Source of the DNA: Verrucomicrobiaceae bacterium
GTDB lineage: Bacteria; Verrucomicrobiota; Verrucomicrobiia; Verrucomicrobiales; Verrucomicrobiaceae
NCBI GenBank assembly: GCA_016713035.1
Contig: JADJPW010000001.1
Location: 558,001 to 622,000 of the forward strand
Reading direction: 5' to 3'
Length of the DNA stretch: 64,000 nt
The notes under the pieces are model-generated. The model was given only the letters and a program-made list of their open reading frames with translations. It did not search any database and was not told the origin of the DNA. Every line of letters begins with the position of its first letter. Within the stretch, counting starts at the first letter, position 1. A program made the translations under genes and the position numbers. Of the stretch, positions 52,001-60,750 are shown in pieces.

Positions 52001-52026
52001 CGCGTTAATTTTTCTCCCATCCTTTC

Positions 52027-54693
52027 ATGCAAGACTCCAACACACGCCCCATCTCCGTCGCCGACGAAGTCAAGAATAGCTTCCTCGACTACTCGATGTC
52101 CGTCATCATCTCTCGCGCTCTGCCGGATGTTCGAGATGGCCTCAAACCCTCCCAGCGGCGCATTCTTTATGCGATGCATGAGCTGTCGCTCTACCCGCCG
52201 AAGAAGCATGTGAAGTGCGCGAAGATCGCGGGTGACACCTCGGGTAACTACCATCCGCACGGCGAGGCGGTCATTTATCCGACGCTCGTCCACATGGGGC
52301 AGGAATGGGCCATGCGGGAGACGCTGATCGACCCGCAGGGGAACTTCGGCAGCGTGGAAGGCGATCCTCCGGCTGCGATGCGTTATACGGAGGCCCGCAT
52401 GACACACCTCGGTGGCGCTTTGATGCAGGACATGGACAAGGACACGGTCGATTTCGTCCCGAACTACGACGAACGACTCACGGAGCCCACCGTCTTCCCG
52501 GCGGCGTTTCCGAACCTGCTCGTCAATGGCGGTACGGGCATCGCGGTCGGTATGGCGACGAATATGCCGCCGCATAATCTGGGCGAAGTCGTCGATGCGG
52601 TTTGTGCGCAGATCGACAATCCAGCAATCACCACGCCGGAGCTGATGGCGCATGTCAAAGGGCCGGATTTCCCCACGGGATGTACCATCATGGGCACCTC
52701 TGGCATCCGCGAATACATGGAAACGGGTCACGGCAGCGTGCGCATCCGCGGTCAGGCTGAAATCGTGGAAAACGGCAATCGCGAGCAGATCGTGATCACC
52801 GAGATCCCCTACAACGTGAACCGTGCGGAGCTGGAAAAGAAGATCGCCGAGCTCGCGAACGAAAAAATCATCCCTGAGATCAGCGGCGTGCGAAATGAGT
52901 CCGATGAGAACTCGCGTCTCGTCGTCGATTTGAAGAAAGATGCGCGTGCGCAGGTGGTGCTGAACAATTTGTACAAGCACACCGAGCTAGAGGCCTCCTT
53001 CAGCGTCCACATGCTGGCCATCGACGGCAACAGGCCGCGAGTTTTCGGCATCAAAGACGCCATCGGCTGCTACATCGAGCACCGTCGTGAGGTGATCATC
53101 CGCCGCACGAAGTTCCTGCTCGGAAAAGCCGAGGTACAGGCCGAAAAGCTAGAGGCCTTCCTCCTCGCGCTCGGTCATCTGGATGATTTCATCAAAATCA
53201 TCCGCGATAGCCGGAACCGCGATGAAGCCCGCGCTGGATTGCGTGCCTACACCTTCCCCGTCGCGACGGCGGAGCAGCTCGGCATCCTGATTCGCGGCCA
53301 GCCTAGCATCCAGGATGGGCGCTATGTCTTCACGGAGAAGCAGGTCGATGACATCCTGGAACTGCGCCTCTACCAGCTCACTGGCATGGAGCGTGACAAG
53401 GTGAAAGCCGAATACGACGCCATCCTGGCCACGATCAAGGATTTGCTCGACATCCTGGCCAGCGAGCACCGCGTGCTCACCATCATCAAAGACGAGCTCC
53501 AGGTCATCAAAGCAAAGCACGCCACACCGCGCCTCACACGCATCGAGGCAGTCTCCGGCGAGATCGAGAGTGTGGACCTCATCCCGAACGAAACGGCCAT
53601 CGTGACCATGACACACATGGGCAGCATCAAACGCACGCCCACCGCCGAATACCGACTGCAAGGACGCGGTGGAAAAGGCCTCAAAGGCATGGAAACCCGC
53701 GAATCGCAGAGCGAGGAGGATGCGGACGACTTCGTCGAGCATCTCTTCAGTGCCCAACTGCACGACTTCTTGCTCTTTTTCACCAATACAGGCCGCATGT
53801 ATGTGGAGCGCGTGTACCAGATCCCACAGGCCACCCGCACAGGAAAGGGCCGCAGCATCAAAAATGTGCTCAACCTGCGTTCCGAGGAGAAAATCGCCTC
53901 CGTGCTCATTTTGAAGGCTCAGGGAGCTGAGGATGATGCGATGTGGGCAGCGGACAAATACGTCCTTTTTGCCACCAAAGACGGCACGGTGAAGAAAACC
54001 GCCCTCGAAGAGTTCAAAAACTACCGCAAAGACGGCATCATCGCCATCAAGCTCGATGAGGGCAATGACTTGGTCGATGTGGTGCTCACCGATGGCACGA
54101 AGGAAGTCTGCCTCGTCACGCATGAGGGCATGTGCGCCCGCTTCCACGAAACGGGTGACAATCCTGAGTCTCCGAATCTGCGCCCAATCGGCCGTGCCAC
54201 CGCAGGTGTGCGTGGCATCACGCTCGATGCAGATGACTTCCTGGTGAGCTGCATCACCAAAGAGCCTGAGACGATGGTGCTCGTCGTGAGTGAGAACGGA
54301 CTCGGCAAGCGTACCGGCTTTGATGAATACCGACTCCTGACCAATCGCGGTGGCAAAGGTGTGACCACGATGAATGTCACCGAGAAGACCGGCAAAGTCG
54401 TCGCAGCGCTCGCGGTGAAGGAAACGGATGAACTCATGCTCATGACTAGCAAAGGCCAGAGCGTGCGCATCAAAGTCAGCCAAATCCGCGAAACGGGCCG
54501 CAATGCCCAAGGCGTGAAGCTCATGACGCTGAATGAAGGCGAGACAATTCAAGACGTGGCCACCGTCGTCGCAGAGGAACTGGAAGTCGCCGCCGAGGTG
54601 ACGAGCACCGAAGAAGGGGCTCCCACAGATGGAGAAACGACACCAGAGGCCTCAGCTCCTGAAGCGGATGCAGCAGCGCCTGCCGCATCCTGA
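52027..54693 (+). CDS. gyrA: DNA gyrase subunit A
   Basis: The 888-residue protein has the breakage-reunion domain with Tyr120 in AAMRYTEARMTHLGG as the DNA-linked residue. The C-terminal propeller has GyrA-box-like YRLQGRGGKGLKGMETRE near residue 545 and LLTNRGGKGVTTMNV later. The quinolone-resistance region reads HPHGEAVIYPTLV, where most GyrA proteins have HPHGDSAVYDTIV: the Ser83-equivalent is Ala and the Asp87-equivalent is Pro. Reduced fluoroquinolone sensitivity is predicted from known resistance positions. The gene follows two accessory genes rather than gyrB directly. Confidence 0.95.
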   Translation: MQDSNTRPISVADEVKNSFLDYSMSVIISRALPDVRDGLKPSQRRILYAMHELSLYPPKKHVKCAKIAGDTSGNYHPHGEAVIYPTLVHMGQEWAMRETLIDPQGNFGSVEGDPPAAMRYTEARMTHLGGALMQDMDKDTVDFVPNYDERLTEPTVFPAAFPNLLVNGGTGIAVGMATNMPPHNLGEVVDAVCAQIDNPAITTPELMAHVKGPDFPTGCTIMGTSGIREYMETGHGSVRIRGQAEIVENGNREQIVITEIPYNVNRAELEKKIAELANEKIIPEISGVRNESDENSRLVVDLKKDARAQVVLNNLYKHTELEASFSVHMLAIDGNRPRVFGIKDAIGCYIEHRREVIIRRTKFLLGKAEVQAEKLEAFLLALGHLDDFIKIIRDSRNRDEARAGLRAYTFPVATAEQLGILIRGQPSIQDGRYVFTEKQVDDILELRLYQLTGMERDKVKAEYDAILATIKDLLDILASEHRVLTIIKDELQVIKAKHATPRLTRIEAVSGEIESVDLIPNETAIVTMTHMGSIKRTPTAEYRLQGRGGKGLKGMETRESQSEEDADDFVEHLFSAQLHDFLLFFTNTGRMYVERVYQIPQATRTGKGRSIKNVLNLRSEEKIASVLILKAQGAEDDAMWAADKYVLFATKDGTVKKTALEEFKNYRKDGIIAIKLDEGNDLVDVVLTDGTKEVCLVTHEGMCARFHETGDNPESPNLRPIGRATAGVRGITLDADDFLVSCITKEPETMVLVVSENGLGKRTGFDEYRLLTNRGGKGVTTMNVTEKTGKVVAALAVKETDELMLMTSKGQSVRIKVSQIRETGRNAQGVKLMTLNEGETIQDVATVVAEELEVAAEVTSTEEGAPTDGETTPEASAPEADAAAPAAS

Positions 54694-54698
54694 GCCAC

Positions 54699-55538
54699 TC
54701 ACTTCACTTGATAGCGACCCTCGCTCACGCTGACTAGCGGTGGGCGATGGGTCCGCTCGAAGGCGTCGTGGATGACTCGGAGGTCATTCCAGAAGCTGAG
54801 CCAGGGGCTTTTATCGCTCGCGGCTTGTTCGATTCGCTGAGGTGTCATGCGAAAAGGAAAGGCGTGCAGCGAGATGGTGGTCTGGCCGTTATTCAATGAG
54901 GCTTCGATGATGAGGTAGATTTCTTCGATGACGGGGTCCGTCATGGCAAAGCAGCCGATGCTGACCTGATCGCCATGCACCATGATGAGGCTGCCCGTGC
55001 GGCCATGGTGGCGATCGAGAGCGTCCGGATAACCGATATTGAAGGCGAGGTGGTAGTTGCTGGCGGGATTGAGCTGGCCGCGTGTGATGCCGTAGCAGCC
55101 CTCAGGGGCCTGCATGTCGCCTTCTTTTTGTTTCGGACCGAGTCCGCCCGAAAAAACAGCGATGGGATAGGTGCGAAAGAGCTTCCAGGCTCCTGAGGCA
55201 CTTTTCAGCCAGAGCTCGAACTCACTGCTTTCTTTGAAAAGGCGGATGTAGGCGGCTTGACCGAGCTGGAGGCCCGATTTGGCCAACTCGGCCTCCAGGG
55301 GGCCTTGGAGGCGCTTTTTCACATCCGTGAGCCGTTGGGCTGCGGACATGGTTTTCCAGGTTTTTGACTCAGGGGGCAGTGGATAGGGCAAGGTGAGTGC
55401 AGCGAAGGTCATACGGCGCATGGCGAGTCGGGCGTAGGGTTGCGTCGCGGGATGAAGCCAGAGCCCGAGAAGGAGTACCACGAGAAAAAGAAGCAACGCA
55501 GCGAAAAGCTGCCTAGAGCGATGTGCTTTGGCACTCAT
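54699..55538 (-). CDS. L,D-transpeptidase, YafK-like
   Basis: This 279-residue protein has an N-terminal membrane segment (LFAALLLFLVVLLLGLWL). The YkuD/YafK catalytic region is IMVHGDQVSIGCFAMTDPVI with His and Cys, preceded by GDMQAPEGCYGITRGQLN and SNYHLAFNIGYPDALDRHHG. YafK-type enzymes act on peptidoglycan cross-links or detach lipoproteins in the periplasm. The gene overlaps the upstream gluconokinase by 4 bp (55535-55538), so the two are co-transcribed, though no metabolic link is obvious. Confidence 0.87.
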   Translation of the reverse strand: MSAKAHRSRQLFAALLLFLVVLLLGLWLHPATQPYARLAMRRMTFAALTLPYPLPPESKTWKTMSAAQRLTDVKKRLQGPLEAELAKSGLQLGQAAYIRLFKESSEFELWLKSASGAWKLFRTYPIAVFSGGLGPKQKEGDMQAPEGCYGITRGQLNPASNYHLAFNIGYPDALDRHHGRTGSLIMVHGDQVSIGCFAMTDPVIEEIYLIIEASLNNGQTTISLHAFPFRMTPQRIEQAASDKSPWLSFWNDLRVIHDAFERTHRPPLVSVSEGRYQVK

Positions 55539-56065
55539 GGGATGGTTAGCTGGAGGCGCTGGATGATTTCGGACACGATGTGCTCTGGCGAGCCGTCGAT
55601 AGACACGCGTATGAGGTCTGGCGTGAGCTCCAGTGTGGAGAATTGGCTATCGAGCAGCGCGGGGTTCATGAAGTGGCCTTTGCGCTGGGCGAGGCGTGTG
55701 GAAATGAGCTCACGCGTGCCATCGAGAAGCACAAAAGCCACCTTCCCTTCTGGATCGTCCCCACGCAGGCGATCACGGTAGATTTTTTTCAGAGCGGAGC
55801 AGGCCAGCACATGCACGGGGGCGCTGGCTCGCTGCGCCAGGATGCGGGCACGCAGTGCGGCATACCAGGGCCAGCGGTCCTCATCAGTCAGGGGGGTGCC
55901 AGAGGCCATTTTGGCCTTGTTCGCGGGCGGATGGAAGTCGTCTCCATCATCAAAAGTTCCTCCGAGCCGCTGGGCGAGTGAGCTGCCGACGAGTGACTTC
56001 CCACAGCCGCAAACACCCATGATGATGATGGTCTGGGGAGGTGCTACGGGGGCCTGTGTACTCAT
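55535..56065 (-). CDS. Gluconokinase
   Basis: About 176 residues with the GntK fold: P-loop MGVCGCGKSLVGSSLAQRL near the N-terminus, FDDGDDFHPPANKAKMASGT then PLTDEDRWPW, and CSALKKIYRDRLRG and ALLDSQFSTLE. Gluconokinase phosphorylates gluconate for the pentose phosphate pathway. I chose ATG 56065 (MSTQAPVAP). An in-frame Met at 56083 adds a short non-conserved lead. The gene overlaps the YafK-like gene downstream. Confidence 0.9.
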   Translation of the reverse strand: MSTQAPVAPPQTIIIMGVCGCGKSLVGSSLAQRLGGTFDDGDDFHPPANKAKMASGTPLTDEDRWPWYAALRARILAQRASAPVHVLACSALKKIYRDRLRGDDPEGKVAFVLLDGTRELISTRLAQRKGHFMNPALLDSQFSTLELTPDLIRVSIDGSPEHIVSEIIQRLQLTIP

Positions 56066-56169
56066 GATGGGGAGGGGTGGCACTGGCTAAATGCATTTCA
56101 AACGGCCTTCAACATGCATGAGGCCGCAACTTGACCACGACACGCCGCCCGTGGAGTATCCCCGCCGCC

Positions 56170-56890
56170 ATGACTCGACCCACGACCCTGCTCCTCACCC
56201 TGCTGGCGGCCTGCTACACCGCACATGCGGAGGATGCCGCTAAAAACGCTGCTCCACAGCCCGCCGCTGCCACCAAGAAGGCCCCAGAGCCCGTCGCCGC
56301 CGAGAAAAAGGAGTGGTCGCTCTTCGATGGCAAATCTCTCGATGACTGGGAGAATGTGGACATCGGAGCCAGTGGCATGGTGGAGCTAGAGGGCGGCCTC
56401 ATGATCATCAATGCCGGCGATAGCGTGAGTGGAGCTGTTTATAAAAAAAGCAGCCAATTTGCCGATGACGAATTACGAGATGAGCTTCGATGCGAAGCGG
56501 CTCGATGGGGTGGATTTCTTTGTCGGTCTGACCTTCCCAGTGGGTAATGCCAAGACCTGCGCCACGCTGCTCTGCGGCGGCTGGGGAGGTGCCGTCACTG
56601 GCATCTCCAGCATCGATAATCTGGATGCGAGTGAGAATAATACCTCCTCCTTCCAGCGCTACGAGGATGACAAGTGGTATTCCGTGCGGCTCCGTGTCAC
56701 GCCAGAAAAGCTGGGTGTGTGGCTCGATGGCAAGCACATCATCGATGAGGATATCAAAGGTAAAAAGATCAGCGTGCGGCCCGGCCCGATCGAAAACTAT
56801 CTGCCACTCTCCTTCACCACCTATGCCACCACTGCGGCCATCAGGAATGTGAAGATGATCGCCATCACGCCTGAAAAAAGCGCTCCATGA
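56170..56890 (+). CDS. DUF1080-type exported protein, frame broken at an A7 run
   Basis: The signal peptide (MTRPTTLLLTLLAACYTAHA) and first part of the domain (EWSLFDGKSLDDWENVDIGA, VELEGGLMIINAGDSVSGAV) are in one frame. The rest is in another: NYEMSFDAKRLDGVDFFVGL, CATLLCGGWGGAVTGISS, KWYSVRLRVTPEKLGVWLDG. One extra A in the A7 run at 56443-56449 separates them. With A6 the joint reads AVYKKAANLPM and the protein is about 239 residues. The carbohydrate role is inferred from the family. The next gene starts inside its stop codon region (56887-56890). Confidence 0.85.
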
Positions 56891-58527
56891 GGCGGTGCCG
56901 CGCCCTCAGCCTCCTCACGCTGATTTGGCTCCTAGGTGCCTGTGGTAGCTGGCAGCCACGCCGCACGGGTGAAGTGCGTGAGCTGCCTCTGCGCACACGC
57001 CGCACGATGCACGCTGATCTCATCACAATGGCGGAAAACTGGGATGCGATGAGCCGTGGCCGCGCTCGTAGCCGCCGCGAGGCGGAAAACGCCTACGAGA
57101 CCGCGCTGGGTCGCTTTTTGACCACCTGGACACGAGCGCAGTCTCCCCGCTCTTGGTCGTCAGGGCTCACACTCGGCCTCGAAGGGCCTGGTGGCCACTT
57201 CGTCATCGAATTCGATGCCGTGGATGCCAAGAAGCGCGGGGCCTCACCTGCTGAATATGATGATCTGATGCCCGCTGAGACCACGATCTGGCGTGGACGC
57301 GAGACGCAGGCTCTCCGCCCAGGGCTGGGTGTACCGCTGGTCGGCCGCGTGGAGCGCAATGAGGCCTCTGCACGCGATCAGCCCTTCCTTCCGCCAAAGG
57401 GAGGGCATTTCACCGTCACCGCAGTGATGGAGATGATGCCCCCAGCCGCAGATGGCATGCGCCACTGTCGCCTACGCCTGCATAACAGCCTCAATACCGA
57501 GACCGTCCCTGCGCCAGGGGGGGAGCGGCAGCTTGCCGCAGACTACACAGCGCCGAAGGAGCTCTCACTTTCCAAAAAAGCCTTTGGGAACCTCTCGCTC
57601 ATCGGTATCCTGAATCCTGAGAGGGCCTTCAAAGACTGCCGCCTCTACTGCATGGATGAGTATGATCCTAAGCGCATCCCCATCGTGTTCGTCCATGGGC
57701 TGATGTCCGATCCGCACATCTGGCTCAATGCGGTGAATGCGATCAGTTCCGACTCCACGCTGCGGCGGCACTACCAGCCCTGGTACTTTCTTTATCCCAC
57801 CGCCATCGCTGTGCCACAGGCCGCGGCCAAGCTGCGGGAGGCTCTGCTGCTCGCCCGTGAGCACTACGACCCCGAGCATGATGATCCAGGTATGCAGCGC
57901 ATGGTCCTGGTGGGTCATAGCATGGGCGGTCTGATCAGCCGCATGCAAGTGACTGATAGCGGCGAAGCACTCTGGAGCAGCGTCTTCACTAAGCCGCTGA
58001 CAGAACTCAAAATCAGTCAAACCGCACGCGACAGCCTGCAGCAGACCCTGATCGTCAAGCCTCTCCCTTTTGCGCAGCGGGTCATTTTTATCGCCACGCC
58101 GCACCGGGGCAGCAGGATCGCTAGCCTGGACATCGTGCGCCGTCTCACCGGGCTCATCCGGGTGCCCTTTGAATCCATGACGATGGCGGGTGAGCTGCTA
58201 CAGGGGAATTCAGATGCGCTTTCACCCCAGATTAGCCAGTGGGGCGTTTTCAGCTTTCTGAGCCTGGGCACCCTCTCAGAGCGCAGCCCATTTCTCCGGG
58301 GGCTAGATCAAACACGACCTGCGGTACGGCATCATAGCATCATCGGCAATAGTGGCCTGAAATGGCTCGACCGAGAAAAAACCAGCGATGGCGTCGTCCC
58401 CTACCGCAGCGCCCATCTTGACAGCGCCAGCTCTGAAAAGATGGTCCCCTACCTCCACGGCTGCTCAGATAAGCAAGACGTCGTCCGAGAAATCACCCGC
58501 ATCCTCCATGAGCACCTGCGGCAGTAA
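56887..58527 (+). CDS. Lipoprotein with alpha/beta-hydrolase (PGAP1-like) domain
   Basis: This 546-residue protein starts MRRCRALSLLTLIWLLGACG with lipobox LLGAC, so it is exported and lipid-anchored. IPIVFVHGLMSDPHIW is the oxyanion region, MVLVGHSMGGLISRMQ has the nucleophile Ser, and YRSAHLDSASSEKMVPYLHG supplies the likely catalytic His near the C-terminus. The N-terminal 260 residues are of unknown fold. Lipase, esterase or peptidase action cannot be decided. It overlaps the upstream DUF1080 gene by 4 bp, which suggests an operon. Confidence 0.87.
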   Translation: MRRCRALSLLTLIWLLGACGSWQPRRTGEVRELPLRTRRTMHADLITMAENWDAMSRGRARSRREAENAYETALGRFLTTWTRAQSPRSWSSGLTLGLEGPGGHFVIEFDAVDAKKRGASPAEYDDLMPAETTIWRGRETQALRPGLGVPLVGRVERNEASARDQPFLPPKGGHFTVTAVMEMMPPAADGMRHCRLRLHNSLNTETVPAPGGERQLAADYTAPKELSLSKKAFGNLSLIGILNPERAFKDCRLYCMDEYDPKRIPIVFVHGLMSDPHIWLNAVNAISSDSTLRRHYQPWYFLYPTAIAVPQAAAKLREALLLAREHYDPEHDDPGMQRMVLVGHSMGGLISRMQVTDSGEALWSSVFTKPLTELKISQTARDSLQQTLIVKPLPFAQRVIFIATPHRGSRIASLDIVRRLTGLIRVPFESMTMAGELLQGNSDALSPQISQWGVFSFLSLGTLSERSPFLRGLDQTRPAVRHHSIIGNSGLKWLDREKTSDGVVPYRSAHLDSASSEKMVPYLHGCSDKQDVVREITRILHEHLRQ

Positions 58528-58712
58528 AAGTGAAGGGGATGGAGTAGGAATATTTAGGGAACCTTGACATTTGAGAGCCAAACCTTGATCCTCCGGCTTT
58601 TAACGACTAACCGTAAGCTCTCAATCCAGGCCCTGTCCCTCGGGTGTCGCACCCAGCTAGCCAGCGCCCCTTCCCTGCCCCTCTCAAAACCCCCGTCCAT
58701 CCCGCACCGCAT

Positions 58713-60203
58713 ATGGCTGAATACGTTGGCATCGACCTCGGCACCACCCTCTCTGGGTTGGCCTACCTGAAACCCGACGGCAATCCCGAAATCGTCCCGA
58801 ATGCCGATGGGGAACGCCTAACTCCCTCTGTCGTCTTTTTTGAAGCCCATGAGGATGTGAAGCTCGTCGGTTCCGCAGCACGCGACGGTGGCGAGCCAGA
58901 CCGCACCATCTTCCAGATCAAACGCCACATGGATGACCCAGAATATCTGGTGGACATCGATGGCAAAAAATGGACCCCCGCAGAAATCTCCGCGCTCATC
59001 CTCTCCAAGCTTAAACGCGATTGCTCAAAAATCTGCGGCGACATCCATGAAGTCGTCATCACCGTGCCAGCGAACTTCAACGAGCTCGCACGCAAGAGCA
59101 CCATCGCCGCCGCAGAGATGGCTGGGATGAAAGTCCGCCGACTCGTCAATGAGCCCACTGCAGCGGCAGTTTACTACGCACACTCTCAGGGCGTCAAAGG
59201 CCGCGTCCTCGTCTATGACCTAGGCGGCGGCACACTCGATACTACCATCCTGGAAGTCGAGGGTGACACGATCAAGATCCTCACCTCCGAAGGGGCACGC
59301 CACCTCGGTGGCAGCAATTTTGACGAGCTACTCCTTTCCGCCTACGCAGAGCAATACCAGAAGCAGACCGGCTCCAGCCTCTTCAGCGATGAGCGCCACC
59401 GCCGCCGCATCCTCCAAGCCACTGAGGATGCCAAAAAAATGCTCTCCAAGCTCCAACGCGTCAACGACACTGTCGCCAATGACAACAACAGCGGCATCGC
59501 CCGAATCGACCTCAGCCGTGAGCACTTTGAAAAAATGATCCGCAACATGCTCACCCGCACAGTCATGCTGGTCGAGCAAGCACTCGATAACGTCGGCCTC
59601 AAACCTGCCGACATCGACCACGTCGTCCTCGTCGGTGGCTCCACCCGCATTCCAAAGGTGAAAACCGTGCTCGAAAAAATGTTTGGCAAAACGCCCAAGA
59701 GCTGCGGCAACGTGGATGAATGCGTCGCACTCGGAGCCGCCCTCTTCGCCAAAAAATCCGCCAAAATCCAAGAAGTCTGCAACGCCAGCTACGGCACCTT
59801 GGCCATGGTTTATAATGCCAAAACGGGCGAGGAGAAGCTCATGAACTCCATCGTCATCCCGAAGAATAGCACCATCCCCTGCTCACGCAGTCAGGTCTAT
59901 CAAACCAGCGAGGATAATGAGCGCATCATTGAGGTGGACATCACTCAGGGCGAAGATGAAGACGCCAAATTCATCGACGTCATCGGACGAATCACGCTCG
60001 AAGTGCCGCCAAACCGCCCGAAAGGCTGCGAGATCGCCGTGACATTCAGCTACGATGAAAACCAGCGAGTCCGCGCCCTGGTCGTCGATAAGCAATCTGG
60101 CCGCAGTAAGGAAGTCGCCCTGAGCTACAAAGGAGCTGGCGTCCTCTCGGATGACGAACTCAAGCGCCGAAGCGCCCACCTCCGCACCATGAGGATCGAA
60201 TAA
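58713..60203 (+). CDS. Short Hsp70-family protein
   Basis: The 496-residue protein has the DnaK-type ATPase: MAEYVGIDLGTTLSGLAYLK, VVITVPANFNELARKSTIAA, VYDLGGGTLDTTILEV, and VVLVGGSTRIPKVKTVLEKM. A substrate-binding beta part (ITLEVPPNRPKGCEIAVTFS) follows, but the alpha-helical lid of DnaK (about 100 residues) is missing. ATG 58713 is chosen because the true N-terminus is MAEYVGID. A longer in-frame start at 58644 adds unrelated sequence. It is followed closely by a small basic gene. Confidence 0.9.
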   Translation: MAEYVGIDLGTTLSGLAYLKPDGNPEIVPNADGERLTPSVVFFEAHEDVKLVGSAARDGGEPDRTIFQIKRHMDDPEYLVDIDGKKWTPAEISALILSKLKRDCSKICGDIHEVVITVPANFNELARKSTIAAAEMAGMKVRRLVNEPTAAAVYYAHSQGVKGRVLVYDLGGGTLDTTILEVEGDTIKILTSEGARHLGGSNFDELLLSAYAEQYQKQTGSSLFSDERHRRRILQATEDAKKMLSKLQRVNDTVANDNNSGIARIDLSREHFEKMIRNMLTRTVMLVEQALDNVGLKPADIDHVVLVGGSTRIPKVKTVLEKMFGKTPKSCGNVDECVALGAALFAKKSAKIQEVCNASYGTLAMVYNAKTGEEKLMNSIVIPKNSTIPCSRSQVYQTSEDNERIIEVDITQGEDEDAKFIDVIGRITLEVPPNRPKGCEIAVTFSYDENQRVRALVVDKQSGRSKEVALSYKGAGVLSDDELKRRSAHLRTMRIE

Positions 60204-60235
60204 CGCGAATCAGAAATCCAAAAACAGGAATTCCT

Positions 60236-60601
60236 ATGTTCAAGATCCTCAAATCCCTCTCTAAATCCCTCACAGGCGGAAGAAACGCAGAAGCCCGCAA
60301 AACAGAAGCCGCCGCCAAGAGCACAGAAGCAGGTGGCATCCTCGAAAAAGTCGCCAAAGGCCAGCCCGTGGCCACCGCAGCTACCAAGGCCACCGCACCA
60401 GCTGCCCCACCAAAAACGCCTGAGGAAATGTGCGAAGTGACCTCCAAGATGACCAAGTCTGAGATCCACGCCCGCCTGAAGCTCCTCTACAAGCGCTACA
60501 ACCGCGCCGCCAGCAGTCTCAACGCCCAGACCCGCTCCGAGGCGGACGCCATGCTCAATGCCATCGTCGAAGTCCGTGAAAAGCACTTTGGTCCCATCTG
60601 A
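60236..60601 (+). CDS. Small protein next to Hsp70 (unknown function)
   Basis: The 121-residue protein has a basic, Ala/Lys-rich first half (FKILKSLSKSLTGGRNAEAR) and a helical C-terminal half (SEIHARLKLLYKRYNRAASS), possibly a coiled coil. I recognise no family. It begins 32 bp after the short Hsp70 gene on the same strand, so co-transcription and joint action, for example as a partner or adaptor, are inferred. A hairpin at 60671-60702 may end the unit. Confidence 0.6.
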   Translation: MFKILKSLSKSLTGGRNAEARKTEAAAKSTEAGGILEKVAKGQPVATAATKATAPAAPPKTPEEMCEVTSKMTKSEIHARLKLLYKRYNRAASSLNAQTRSEADAMLNAIVEVREKHFGPI

Positions 60602-60670
60602 TCAAAGCTCCCTCAGGTGAGCATCCGGCATTATTTCCTGTCCCACACAGCGCGGCAGAGACTCTGAGTG

Positions 60671-60702
60671 GCGAAAATGCCCCTCGAAGAGCCATTTTTC
60701 GC
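60671..60702. terminator. Possible terminator or hairpin after the Hsp70 unit
   Basis: GCGAAAATG at 60671-60679 pairs with CATTTTTCGC near 60693-60702 with one bulged base. It lies between the small Hsp70-linked gene and the next gene. U-tract is short, so function is uncertain. Confidence 0.35.
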
Positions 60703-60750
60703 TTCGCAGCGAGCAGGGAGCCGCTATGCTCGTGTTTTAATTTTCCCCAC

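Noticed and set aside
53149..54552. Long minus-strand open frame opposite gyrA
   Set aside because: Antisense shadow of gyrA, with no recognisable domain.
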